Positions 45,604-56,100 of a DNA stretch of 64,000 nt are shown piece by piece. Numbering within the stretch: position 1 is the first letter of the stretch; every line of letters begins with the position of its first letter. The notes below the pieces were generated by a model. That model had not been told where the DNA came from and made no database searches. It worked only from the letters and a program-made list of their open reading frames with translations. The position numbers were made by a program, and so were the translations under genes. Origin of the DNA: Aphanomyces cochlioides (lineage: Eukaryota; Oomycota; Saprolegniomycetes; Saprolegniales; Verrucalvaceae); assembly GCA_019828595.1 (NCBI GenBank), contig JAHQRK010000014.1:1116001-1180000 (forward strand). Direction: 5' to 3'.

Positions 45604-48540
45604 TTATTCGGGTTTGGCGAACTGACGATCACGGACTGTGTTGTCGAGAATTTGGCAGCATGTGTTGAGAAGACTGACGGCGACAAAAACTTGGTCAGCG
45701 ATGGTAATCTAGTGGCACGTCAAAAGAGAGAGATAGAGGTAGCTCTACTCGATAGTCGGCGCTTTTAGCCTTGGAAATGTGTTGGAGAGCTCGGGTTGTG
45801 CAGGCAAAAGCAGCAGCGAGATGTGCATGGGGATGTAATCCCATCGCATTCTCGCCCATGAGCCTATTTCGTAATTGGTTCAACGAGATGAAGATTCTGC
45901 ACTACCGAAGACGCATCCACAAGCACTGTTCGTCACGCGTCAATTTTCCCACCGCTTTGATTGCTTCCAGCTGAATGTATAGCGACTAAAAAGATCCAAA
46001 TAACTGTGCTTAAGATTTGAGTATACCTTCATTCGACGAGCTAAAGCCATAAACATAGCTGCTCGTCGAATAGATCGTAGTTTATGTGGAAAGCTCCCAG
46101 TAGCCAAGATTGCATGAATGTCTACAAGTTGGATTACACTCCAGCTATTTCATGAATTTACCATCGCGAGAAAGAGTATATGTGTCGGTATACGTGAGTG
46201 TCCGAGTATCAAAGATCATGGACGATTCAACGTGCTTCAGAATCACGTCTTCGCCAAAGAAATTGCCCTTGCGTAGAATATTCCCATTGCGAGCCACAAG
46301 ACCTAAGTCATTTCATACAATTTAATTGATGGATCATTTCACCTTTGGAAATAATGTACAACTTGTTGGTTGTCTCGCCACTTCGGACAACCAATTCCTG
46401 TGGGGGATATAACTCTGCACTCATGCGAGTGCAAATTGCAGTCATGAACCGCGCATGTTCTCCAGGTGGACCACCCAACAAAAAGTATACCTAAGAGAGA
46501 TTTGTCTTAGAGGGCACTCATCCCTAAATGATTGAACCATTTGGATCCACTCTCCAGCAGTGTATACACTGAGCTCCCCGCGCAATCCAGGCGACAAATA
46601 TCTAATCCAGAGTTCAGCGGGCGACAACTTTGTCAATTGATACCCCAAGACTCGTGAAAAGTGCTTGTGTAAGAGTAGATCACGACTATGAAGAAAGAAT
46701 TCCCGCAGACGATATGTCATCGATTGAGGAATTGATTCTCTGTCCATAAACACGTTCAGGTGATCCTGGAATGAGCAATTCGTTGAATATTTTCAGCTGA
46801 ACAATCTAAGTACCATTTGCTGGTTGAATTCGGTGGTTGATTCGTCTAAGCTTGAGACCAAACCGCAGACCGAACCCACAACTATTACGCTGTTAAGCAC
46901 GTTTCGAAGGCGAGGAAAAAGTACTGAATGAATATGCTCCACACCCAATTGTCATACATATAATGGCTACGATCTTCTCAGCCACTGATTCCACAGGCAT
47001 GTCTCCGTATCCGATCGTCCCGATCGTCATCACCGACCTACAAAGTATATGTTGAATATCAAGAATCCTTGGAGGTGGTATAACCAATATAATGAGGCAA
47101 TATATTGTGACGCAATTGATGTTGGGTCGAGGTTGGCACTATAAGCAGTGCGCCAAGTGGATCGACCGACCGGCTCTAATTGTGGCACTGTAGCCCAGAG
47201 ACAAGCCATCCAATGTGCCAGTACAATCTACATACATTGTACTCCATAAGTCGTCGAAATAAAACAATGAGAGAGCCGACCATGATGACAACATATTTCC
47301 CCAATTGAGTGAATGCAATTGGAAGTCCCAAGACTGCATTCCATCGTGCCAAGATTCGAGACGCTCGAAATATCCGTGCGAGTTTGAGGATACGAATGAG
47401 CCGAACGAGCTACAGGGCCATGTAAGACATGGGTGAATTTGGCAAGATTATCGAACTTTCAAAGAGCTCACACCGACAGCATTGCCGCCATTACGTTCGA
47501 TAGCCTATTTCATTGACATTTCGATCGGTGTTATACATGGAAAAGATATTCTATACCATCGCCACGAGATTATATGGAAAGAATGACAGGAAATCCAATC
47601 CAAACCAGCCTAAAATCTCTGAATACGAACGATCAAGAATTCATACCATGTAAATAATGATGGAATATCATGCCAGGATGCTCAATCATTTGGTTTGTTT
47701 CCTTGTCGATGTATGGCGTATAGAAATTAAAGCTTAAATCCATGAGAAATGAAAAATCGACAATGCAATCCCACGCAAAGAGTGCATCGGACATGTGTTC
47801 ATCCGATATAAATGCAATTTGAGCTGGCTATGTTCGTCGCAGTGTAAGATAAATAATTCAAGCAAAATCAACTTACCACAGCAATAGCGGTGTAGACGAG
47901 AAGAGCAATGAGAATAATATCCCATACTGCGCGAAAGGAAGAATTCGGATGGAAGAAGGCCATGGCTTTGCGAGCACGGTGCGACATATGATTGAGTTGC
48001 CATACTGCGACCTTGTAGGGCTTCTTCTCCTCGTACGTAGCTGTGATGAGATGGTTGTTTTCACGTAGATCGGCCGCAGAATATCTCTTGGGAGCTTTTA
48101 AAATCTGATTCATAATGGACTGGCGCACGGTATGGTCTGAAGCCATCTTTGCCACGTGCTCCTGGATGTTTGGTCAGTGCATTTATGGTGAACGATCATG
48201 CCTTTAGATGGACATCAACAATCCGTCTATTGTTGCCCCTTCGTTCAAACATTGCTTGGTCAGCAACACTTTCCAGAGTTTTGCGATGGATCTAAACATA
48301 TCATTAGCCTCATGCAAGGTCAAATCGCACATACGTCAGATCTAAGACGCTTTGTGTCGTCATAATCTGCATTCCCTCGCGCAGACATCCCTCAAGGTCG
48401 TGCTTGAGATGTGAAACGTCTACAACAGTTTCACGAAACGACCACAGGCTGCCCCTTGGCAGTTGTCACATGTTTCACTTGCACAGAGAGGATCTCGTTC
48501 TGAAGCAGCAGATACCGATAACACTGTTCAGGATTCTGTT
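45604..48540 (-). CDS. Voltage-gated K+ channel with cyclic-nucleotide-binding domain
   Basis: At least 17 exons on the minus strand from about 48419 to 45604, closing in frame for 693 codons. Exons include 48161-47877, 47827-47647, 47409-47281, 47227-47085, 47037-46925, 46765-46538, 46490-46343, 46302-46162 and 45708-45604. Evidence: voltage-sensor S4 RLIRILKLARIFRASRILAR, S5 QLGKYVVIM then VLAHWMACLWATV, pore with K+ filter TIGTIGYGDMPVES, C-linker (SMTYRLREFFLHS), and a nucleotide-binding fold (LVVRSGETTNKLYIISKG then GNFFGEDVIL). This is the EAG/HCN/plant AKT superfamily; the GYGD filter predicts K+ selectivity. The intron at 48162-48201 is GC-AG. The 5' end is unresolved: a coiled-coil exon around 48540-48440 (NPEQCYRYLLLQNEILS) probably belongs to it, but its junction phase does not fit. 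Confidence 0.85.
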
Positions 48541-48975
48541 GCGCAGTTACGCGATTGCTTGATAGTTTTGAATCAATACAGTGCAGTCTTCCGCTACAAG
48601 CGACCCCAAAGGCAAAATTGCTCGTTATGATCTTTGAATCGGACGCTGTTAGACTTCATGTGTATTTCATGCTTACTGAGCACTTCACTCCATTGACATG
48701 TCACTTTAAGTTTCGTCAGCGAATAGGTTTGAAACATCGTGGAAGACGCTATAGACGGATGTCATTAGGTTTGTTGCCCCATCTTCAGCTCAAGGAGCTT
48801 GATGAGAGCTAGCCAATGTCAATGAATAAATAACTGGAAAAATTAAAGAATTTTTGAAGTACTAGTATTAGTACTCCGGAGTACTACGTAGTACTCGTAC
48901 TATTAATAGTGTTTGTAATCGGATTTTTGTATTTTCTCATTTATATTTGATATTTTTTCAAAAATTCATTCCTGT
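48541..48975. promoter_or_regulatory. Divergent intergenic region with AGTACT palindrome cluster
   Basis: Spacer between the K+ channel 5' end and the pseudouridine synthase start. It holds four AGTACT hexamers at 48858, 48870, 48880 and 48890. The last three form two overlapping perfect 16-bp palindromes (AGTACTCCGGAGTACT at 48870-48885 and AGTACTACGTAGTACT at 48880-48895). They lie 80-120 bp upstream of the plus-strand ATG. Could be dimeric factor sites or a hairpin; function unknown. Confidence 0.55.
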
Positions 48976-50699
48976 ATGCAAAGGACCTTAGTGACCAAGC
49001 GGTGGTTCATCATGCCTCGACTACGAACATCCAGCTTGCCTGATGGAAGTACACCGCATGTCAAAGCGATATCAAATGCTGTAAGCCAGAAAACAGTGCC
49101 TGCAGCGCAAGCTCCAGCGTGGAAACCGCCACGGAAAGCAGAAGGTCAACTCGACAACGATGCGATACAGGATCCTCGCGGCGGTCCTTTGACATTGGAT
49201 GAATTGCAATTGAATGTCGTCGCAAAGACACCATATTTCTTGGTTCTTAACAAGGTAAGCTCGCGCAGATACCTTATCAAACGATGTAAATATCGTGTAG
49301 AGCCCTGACGTCCGCCTGGACGGCGATTTCAACGTCACAATTGAAAAAGCTATGCATCGAGATTTTCCAGACATTGACAAGTTTCGATGGATACACCAAC
49401 TTGACTTCGGTGAGCAAATAGTCAACTGGATCGTCTCAACTTACTGGCAAAAATTGATAGCGACCTCTGGACTCATGGTCGTTGGTCTCACCAAAGAGTT
49501 TGGCTCGACTATTCAGCTGGTATTTGATTATAATGACTAGATCTACGGCGGCAGCCAGTGGCTTGTTTGCCAAAAAATGTGTCGAGAAGGAATATCTCGC
49601 ATTAGTTCATGGCACTATGCCAGTCGTACCACCTCCTGGGGCGAAATGCTGCACCTTTTCGCGTCTCAGTGACTTTATCCATGATAAAGACAATCCGGCA
49701 AAGAAGCAACACGAGCACAAATTTACGAAGACGTTCAAAGGTATTTAATTGTGATAGGATTGTCACGAGTGTCCACAGGGCCACGCACTGGGCCTTCAAT
49801 ATTCGCTATGGACCAAGGAGTGGTTCGACGAAAGCAAGCAGTTGATGGCGCTACCCTTTCACCTGAAGAAGTAGATTTTCTCCGCAAGAAGTGGCATGAC
49901 TTGCCCGACGATGTCCAACAGACCTATCACGAGCGTGCGGCAGCTGACAAGTGCGCTGTTCCTTATGTGTCAATCGATAAATCGATGTAGGCTTCGCTTT
50001 GACGCCCAAGTCAAAGCTCTGGAATGTCAACAGCTTCCCCAAGTCCGCTATGATATCCCACTGCAGTCGTCTCCACTTCGACCTCGATCAATGTCGGAAC
50101 TCACGTTGCCGACACCCAAACGGTCGCGTCTGGTTACAACAGAACCAATGGGATATATCTTTGATGATCCGATTGCTACATCAACGACCAATTCATTTCA
50201 AATGGAGATTTCACCGAATGGAAAGGTAGAATCATGGTAAAGATGCATGCTTAAACGTTTGCAGGTTTCGACGACACTGGCTTTTGTTCTGGGCCATGGT
50301 CTTTTTGATGGGCAACCAGTGACCAAGGTTCTCTTGCGTCCTCTGAGCGGTCGAAGGCACCAACTTCGACTTCACTTGAGTCATTACGGTTATCCGATTG
50401 GTAAAATGTCACTCCTGGACTGCTACTCAATTGTATTATAGTTGGCGACGTAACGTATGGAAGTGAAGACGACTTGGCTCCCCGCATGATGTTACATGCA
50501 TGGAAACTTCACCTTAAATTTCCTGCTGACCAGGTTTAGACATCATGGAGTTTGTTTCATATCACGTATTTAGCAACGGCTGCATGGCAACACTAGCTTT
50601 AAATCGCCTGATCCGTTTGCATCAATGGTCAAAACGACTCATTCAGTGTCGACCATGCAGCAGAAACATCAGCGGAAACAAAATGTCGAGGTAGTTTAG
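48976..50699 (+). CDS. RluA-type RNA pseudouridine synthase with an inserted HMG-box-like domain
   Basis: Nine exons (48976-49254, 49301-49409, 49461-49497, 49541-49740, 49779-49950, 49991-50225, 50265-50400, 50442-50533, 50574-50699), introns 38-51 nt, 461 residues. The synthase framework is clear: YFLVLNKSPDVRLDG, the active-site loop IHQLDFATSGL (catalytic Asp near 128), KEYLALVHG, and the late motif RPLSGRRHQLRLHLSHYGYP then VGDVTYG. In family members the active-site motif is HRLD; here Arg is Gln. Between KEYLALVHG and STTLAFVLGHG lie about 135 extra residues. Their first 70 read as an HMG box: PRTGPSIFAMDQ, then FLRKKWHDLPDDVQQTYHER and AAADKLRFDAQVKALE. The rest is Ser/Thr/Pro-rich. 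The C-terminus is basic (QQKHQRKQ). Whether it acts on RNA in nucleus or organelle is open. Confidence 0.88.
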
Positions 50700-51742
50700 A
50701 GTTGATCCAGCACATTTTGGACATCGACCGTCGACGGATGAAGTGAGCCCTAATCGACAGCGTAAATTTATGTCTGGTCGTTCAATATTATGTACCAAAG
50801 CGTCGGTATACGTCGCTAATGATTTGGCAATATCTTGTTTGGCTTGATCTACTCGACACATGTGGCGATGGAGCAACCCCTGGGTAGTTTACGAAGGGCA
50901 ATGATAATCTATGGCCTACCTTGGTGTATTGGGCCTCTCCAGTCGCAATATGTGTCTCCCCAAGGATCTAAAGATGATGGAATAATTGTGCACTCGGACA
51001 CAGATCAACGTACTTTTGCTCGAGTCTCATAAACGTGCGCTAGAATAGTGATACCCTCGTGACACAACTTATCTTCAATCGGCGGCGTTGCAACCCTGTC
51101 TCGCTCGACATTTTCGTCGGACGAGGCTTGATTTGTGATGCTCATCAAGTGCTTGTACCATATTTCAACGACTTTGTCAAACATGCCGAGTGCTTCCTCG
51201 GTGCGAAACATCTTTTGAAAGATGACGCCAAGAGTAAAGTATAGCGTCGATGTCTCGATGTGCTCGGGACCATGAATGAGCGACGCATAATAGGCACCAT
51301 TAGCAGCTTGTTTGACTGCTTCGTCAAAGTGTTCACATTCGCTGTGGTATCGTCCATACATTTTGCATACCCGAGCGCGATGGCCAAGTGTATGGATCTC
51401 ATTTGCAGCATCTTCCTCCGAGGCGCGGACGAGATTCCAAACGCTCAGCGCTAATACCTCTTCCACTTGATTCATATGGCTCAGTTCGAGACCAACTTCA
51501 GCCATGCACAAGTAGTACGGTACCATCGCCAACGCGCTCTTTCCATACAATGCAACGGCATCTCGAACGCCGTCGACAATTGTTGCATATGCCGCCTGAT
51601 AATCTCGAGCTATCATCTGCTCTTCGCAGCGGGCTTTCGTTGCCAGAAGAGCAGATTCCTTAGCCGCCTGGGACGCTGACGACGACGAGGTTCCAGCATG
51701 ATCTGTCGAGCGAGTCGGACTCTTGAGAGGAGACTGCGTCAT
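50643..51742 (-). CDS. Tetratricopeptide-type protein, ZMYND12-like
   Basis: Three exons (51742-51014, 50967-50920, 50879-50643), introns 46 and 40 nt, 337 residues. The first 30 residues are Ser/Thr-rich. The body consists of paired amphipathic helices with TPR spacing: QMIARDYQAAYATIVDGVRD, YYLCMAEVGLELSHMNQVEE, FDEAVKQAANGAYYASLIHG and LYFTLGVIFQKMFRTEEALG. The order and the ILGETHIATGEAQYTKG motif recall the TPR part of ZMYND12-like flagellar proteins; the zinc finger itself is absent. A link to flagella (zoospores) is inference. The last exon runs 57 bp antisense into the final exon of the pseudouridine synthase. It ends with a short RCPKCAG motif and a hydrophobic tail. Confidence 0.75.
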
Positions 51743-51783
51743 TATTAGTATGAATGAAACTGATTAGGGCGTTTATTGAGCGG

Positions 51784-52677
51784 TTACTTCAGTTGTTCTA
51801 CTTTAGTGACAAGAACCACGCGGGCTTCAACACTCTTTCGATATACTCGAGGATCGTCCGATAAAACGCGAGGGTCGCGAAAGGACGTGTGGGGAGTGCG
51901 ACTGTCGACGTCCATGGAATCATAATTTTTTATCAGCAGTATTTCTTCGTCTGTCATTCCGCTCCAGTACCACCAAGCCACGCCAGGGGCATAGCGCATG
52001 AGGGACATGGCTCCTTTCCTATTCTGCGACAGTCGGGTTTCTGAATCCAAAAGTGCGGATGACGGGCAGGTTCTAGCGTCTGCCATGGCGAGAGGCCAGT
52101 CCAACACAGCAGGAACCAAAGGCTGCCATACACTGAGGATCCGAACACGGCTGAGACCCTTGGTGACAGATTCTTGCAGATGGCTTGGTAATTGAGCAAC
52201 GTAGTTCAAGCCAGCTGATGGAGTTTGGTCGATATGGATCAAGGGGGATGGTTTCCTTTGACCTTGAACGCCAGCCTTATTCGAGTCTGAGCTGCGAAGC
52301 ATGAGTGTAAAAATGTTAAAGAACTCAATCGCCTCGAAATGGTCGTGGAGGACTTCCTCGACATGCTCTTTCACCAAGTCTTCTTTGCCTTGGAGAACAA
52401 AATCTCCATTGGCTTCAATAAGCAAGGACGCCAACGGTGAGACTCTACGAATTGGCTCAAATCCTTGCACGTCAAGATTGAAGTCCGATTCATGACCTCG
52501 CATGTCGTTCACCTGAACGACCTGTGGAATGCTCACGATATTACTCAGCTTTTGCAGAGTGGCGACTTGCGCCCCAAACGTGGAGTATGGAATCTCACCG
52601 TCGCTTGTACTAGAGAAGAAGTTGAGCTTGGTTTCAAACGCTCCGCGTGGTGGTTCAATCGGGGTGTTCGTTGACAT
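51784..52677 (-). CDS. AsaB / GA4-desaturase-like family protein
   Basis: Intronless gene of 297 residues. It matches the family often named 'CmcJ-like', '7-alpha-cephem-methoxylase P8-related' or AsaB-like. Visible conserved blocks: VSPLASLLIEANGDFVLQ, HIDQTPSAG, VRILSVWQPLVPAVLDWPLA then MADARTCP, and VAWWYWSGMTDEEILLIKNY then DSMD, TPHTSFRDPR, and RKSVEARVVLV. Characterised or predicted members are oxygenase- or methyltransferase-like enzymes in fungal secondary metabolism; the reaction is not certain. The HID pair could be a metal site. The gene is single-exon among spliced neighbours, which together with the mainly fungal distribution suggests, but does not prove, transfer. The first ATG is 52677. 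Confidence 0.78.
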   Translation of the reverse strand: MSTNTPIEPPRGAFETKLNFFSSTSDGEIPYSTFGAQVATLQKLSNIVSIPQVVQVNDMRGHESDFNLDVQGFEPIRRVSPLASLLIEANGDFVLQGKEDLVKEHVEEVLHDHFEAIEFFNIFTLMLRSSDSNKAGVQGQRKPSPLIHIDQTPSAGLNYVAQLPSHLQESVTKGLSRVRILSVWQPLVPAVLDWPLAMADARTCPSSALLDSETRLSQNRKGAMSLMRYAPGVAWWYWSGMTDEEILLIKNYDSMDVDSRTPHTSFRDPRVLSDDPRVYRKSVEARVVLVTKVEQLK

Positions 52678-53110
52678 CAAACAAGGAAAATGTGTTTCTC
52701 GTATTTATGTCAAAGTCAAGGGGTTTGGGGGTTACGACATATGTCATTGAAGGGGGTTTGGGTTTCGAACGATCCAACGACATGATCTTTCGATTTGGCG
52801 AGATACTGTATTACATTTCGAACGCACTTTTCGTCGGCCGAAAATTAAAAGTACTCCAGAGGTACTTTTGCTTTTCAAAGAGATCGAAAACAAAAAGGAA
52901 AAGCAAATTCTCTGATTTGATTCCCCCTATTGGGTTTTTGCAATTTTTTGCAACTCAAGAATTCTGATGTTGCAGATAGGCGACAAGCAAAGACAAACTC
53001 TTGGGTTTACTCCTTGAACGTGCATTTCACTTCATGACGTGGCTTGAATTCGTCGATGATACACAAGATTATTCAAAACATAGTATATTATTGTGACCAT
53101 TCGGTATGGA
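52678..53110. other. Intergenic stretch without a gene
   Basis: Lies between the start of the AsaB-like gene and the 3' end of the HECT ligase gene. The plus-strand frame 52647-52967 shows no motif. Probably promoter plus 3' flank. Confidence 0.4.
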
Positions 53111-56100
53111 TTATCCTGTCATGTGTTCCCATCCTGCAGTTTCACGATCAACGAAATCTGCATCCATCGTTGGAGAATTGTTGATCGCATACAAAAGTTT
53201 TTCCATGCAAATTTCCTTCGAGCTGTAGTGGGGTAAACTTAATGAGAAAAAGCACGTCTGTGAATGCGGCAAGTAGTGGTCCGGCTAAAATTGAAATTAT
53301 CTCGTCAATTTCTAACGATGGAACGTACATTTGCATCGTCCGACGTAATGACGGCTGGCTGAATCTTAAAGTGGAGGGTAAATTCTTCAATTGACCTACA
53401 AAATACGAAATAAGGAACTACACGGATTGAAGGCTTTTACTTAGGCAACCGAGAACGTGCAAGGACAAAATTAATGAATTGGCTTCGTTGTTCATGCGTC
53501 ATTTCTTCCAGACATTGCCAAAAATATTGAATATGTGGCGCGGACGCATCAACTCCTTCGTACACAGTGATTTTTTGGAGAATGTCCAAGTCGATTTCAG
53601 GAGATCCACATACAAGTTCTTCCAGTTGGCCTGGTGTGAATAAGTTCAGAAGTGCATATGGTACAATAGCAGCCAGGCCTTCCATAAATGAATATAATTG
53701 GATCCGAATTGAATCCAACTTGTACGAAATGCTTTCATTTATAACGCGATCCAATGTTTCGCAGGTAAACGGCTCCAATTTTTGCATGAGGGGATTCCGT
53801 GGTGCTTGAGTCTAAAATAATTACTTATGACGATGTCGATACAATCAAGCATACCACACGAAGAAGATATTCTATTACTTCCTCAGGATCGAGTGCAAGG
53901 ACTTCTGAGCTGCCCAAACATTCCAAGTCATGCATTTCACTCATCAACATGGTATCGACAGCACTCAAATCCTTTCGGTCGTTTGTCATTCCCACAAGAG
54001 GCTTCCAAAACAAATCGGAGCAGTTCAGAGGGACCATGATTCGGTGTCGAATTGCCATACCGATAAGTTTTCCCAAGAATCTTAAACTGGACGATGGTGA
54101 GGTTGGATTTACAACATATTTGTCTTGGTTTGCTCCGGTTGTAGTGCCCGCATTAGGACAAGGAATAAATAATCTGGAATGTTTTATACGATAAGCAAAA
54201 GCGGGTGCATCACATACCTCAAAGTTCCGGAAGGTTCATCCCATGCAGCAGTCTGAAAGACAGCTCTATATGGACCTCCATGATCATCAACACCTTCGCC
54301 TAAAAATTTGACGTAGAATGCACGGCGTTGGCCTGCGTCTTGCACTTCATCTCCATAGGCTCGGCGCAATGTTTGATTATCCCAAGATTGAAGAGCCTAT
54401 AAACCGTGGGATAACAACAAAACTTTTGATGATACCTCCTCCAATTGTGAAAAAACAGTTTTCTTGTCAGATTTGTGTTCATCAAGGGCCAAAATCCTAT
54501 TTAAAGAAACTTCTCGAAGGCTCTCAGGTCTCTCGTATTCGTCAGATGGGGGAATTGTATGAGTGGTCGTGAGCTCTAGCATATCTTTCCAAAACTTGGT
54601 TTTGACGCGCTTGAAAATCAATGGTCTCATCAAGGCCAAACTCTTTCCGGTAATACTTGCTGGCATCTCGAGGAGCTTGGTACCATGGAAATCAACGTAA
54701 GGGCATAGAATTCGCACTTGGGCATTCCATGCCAAGAGTAAACTCACTCTTGCTGCGACTTTGTCTTCACTCATACCTAGTATTGGTTGAATTCGACCCC
54801 AAAAATGAGACCATTCCTAAGAAATACTGAGGGTGCGTTTAGGACTGTGTGCTTACCACATTCTCAGGATCTTGCCCAATTTCGTCACACTACAATAGAT
54901 TTAGTATGAGAGAAACTCGTCATTGGAAAGTTCACCAAAGTATCCATCTGCTGGACTAAAAGGACATCTGATTGATGCGTCCATCCGGCTAAAAGGTCTT
55001 CAAATGTTTCATCATCAATATTACTTGTCTGTTCTTGAGATGACTCGGGCTACATAATTGTCTTAGGAGAGTTCCAAAGGACACACAATACCATATTTAT
55101 AAGAGATTCATGTACCTCCAATTCGTCATCGGCTTCTTCTTTTGTAGCACCAACTGGTGCATGAGGGGTGTCGCAAACCTGGCATTTCGATAAGTTCGGC
55201 TCATTTAACATTGTGCAAGCAGTGCAATTCCATGGTTCTGCGACTATGTTGGATTGAGTCGTCGTGAGAAGATGCTTTATTTCTGAAGCAGTCCAATACC
55301 AAATACCAGCAGCTTCGTCGCCTTCAATAACATACCACACAACACCATCCTTTTCTCCCAATACTACAGCCTCTCCATATCGTAGTGCAAGTCGATCTTT
55401 GCCTTGCAGTCGATCAATTCCCTTCTTTAGCATAGTGCTGGTAAACTGAACAAGTGTTCCACCTCGGGAATAATATTGCTTTGGTAGAAATTCGCCTGTG
55501 TTCTGGTAAGCAAGAAATAGTGACTTCGCTTTGGAAACCAAGAACGCATTAGGAAATGCTTCCTGGATGACGACTGATGCCTCTAATGCTTGTTGAAGCC
55601 GCTCCATAGGCCACTGGTAACGATTATAACTTGTCCATTTTTGACCCTTCACAGTAAATGAGTCACCAGGATGCGAGCAGCCAATAACAGGAACAAAAGT
55701 AAGTCTATGGCATGAATTTTGAGTTCGTAGGTGACGAAATGCGACTCCCATGTTAATAACTGCCGGTCGGCCCCGTGTGAAGTCATCACCATCTTTAATG
55801 AAGCTCAACGTGCCCTCTTCCATGTCAAAACGTACGCCGATTGTATCTCCTGCCGAAAAGTAACGACCATATAATTGCTCTCCTTCGGCTTGGCACCAAC
55901 GAACACGATAACTGACGAAGCCGAAATCACCCCAGCCTTCGGATGAAGTGATCATGGATGACGCAATACCAATAAAAAGACTGCCATGAGAACAAGACTG
56001 GATTCCAACCTCCCAGTAATGCACCCCACATGACATGCTCATATTACCGCGAATCAGCACATGATTGCCAGCGCTTGCATGTGGTTCTAGTGTCGCCGAC

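Noticed and set aside
45749..45926. Separate small gene downstream of the K+ channel
   Set aside because: Removing a 42-nt intron (45864-45905) removes the in-frame TAG and joins it to the channel C-terminus.
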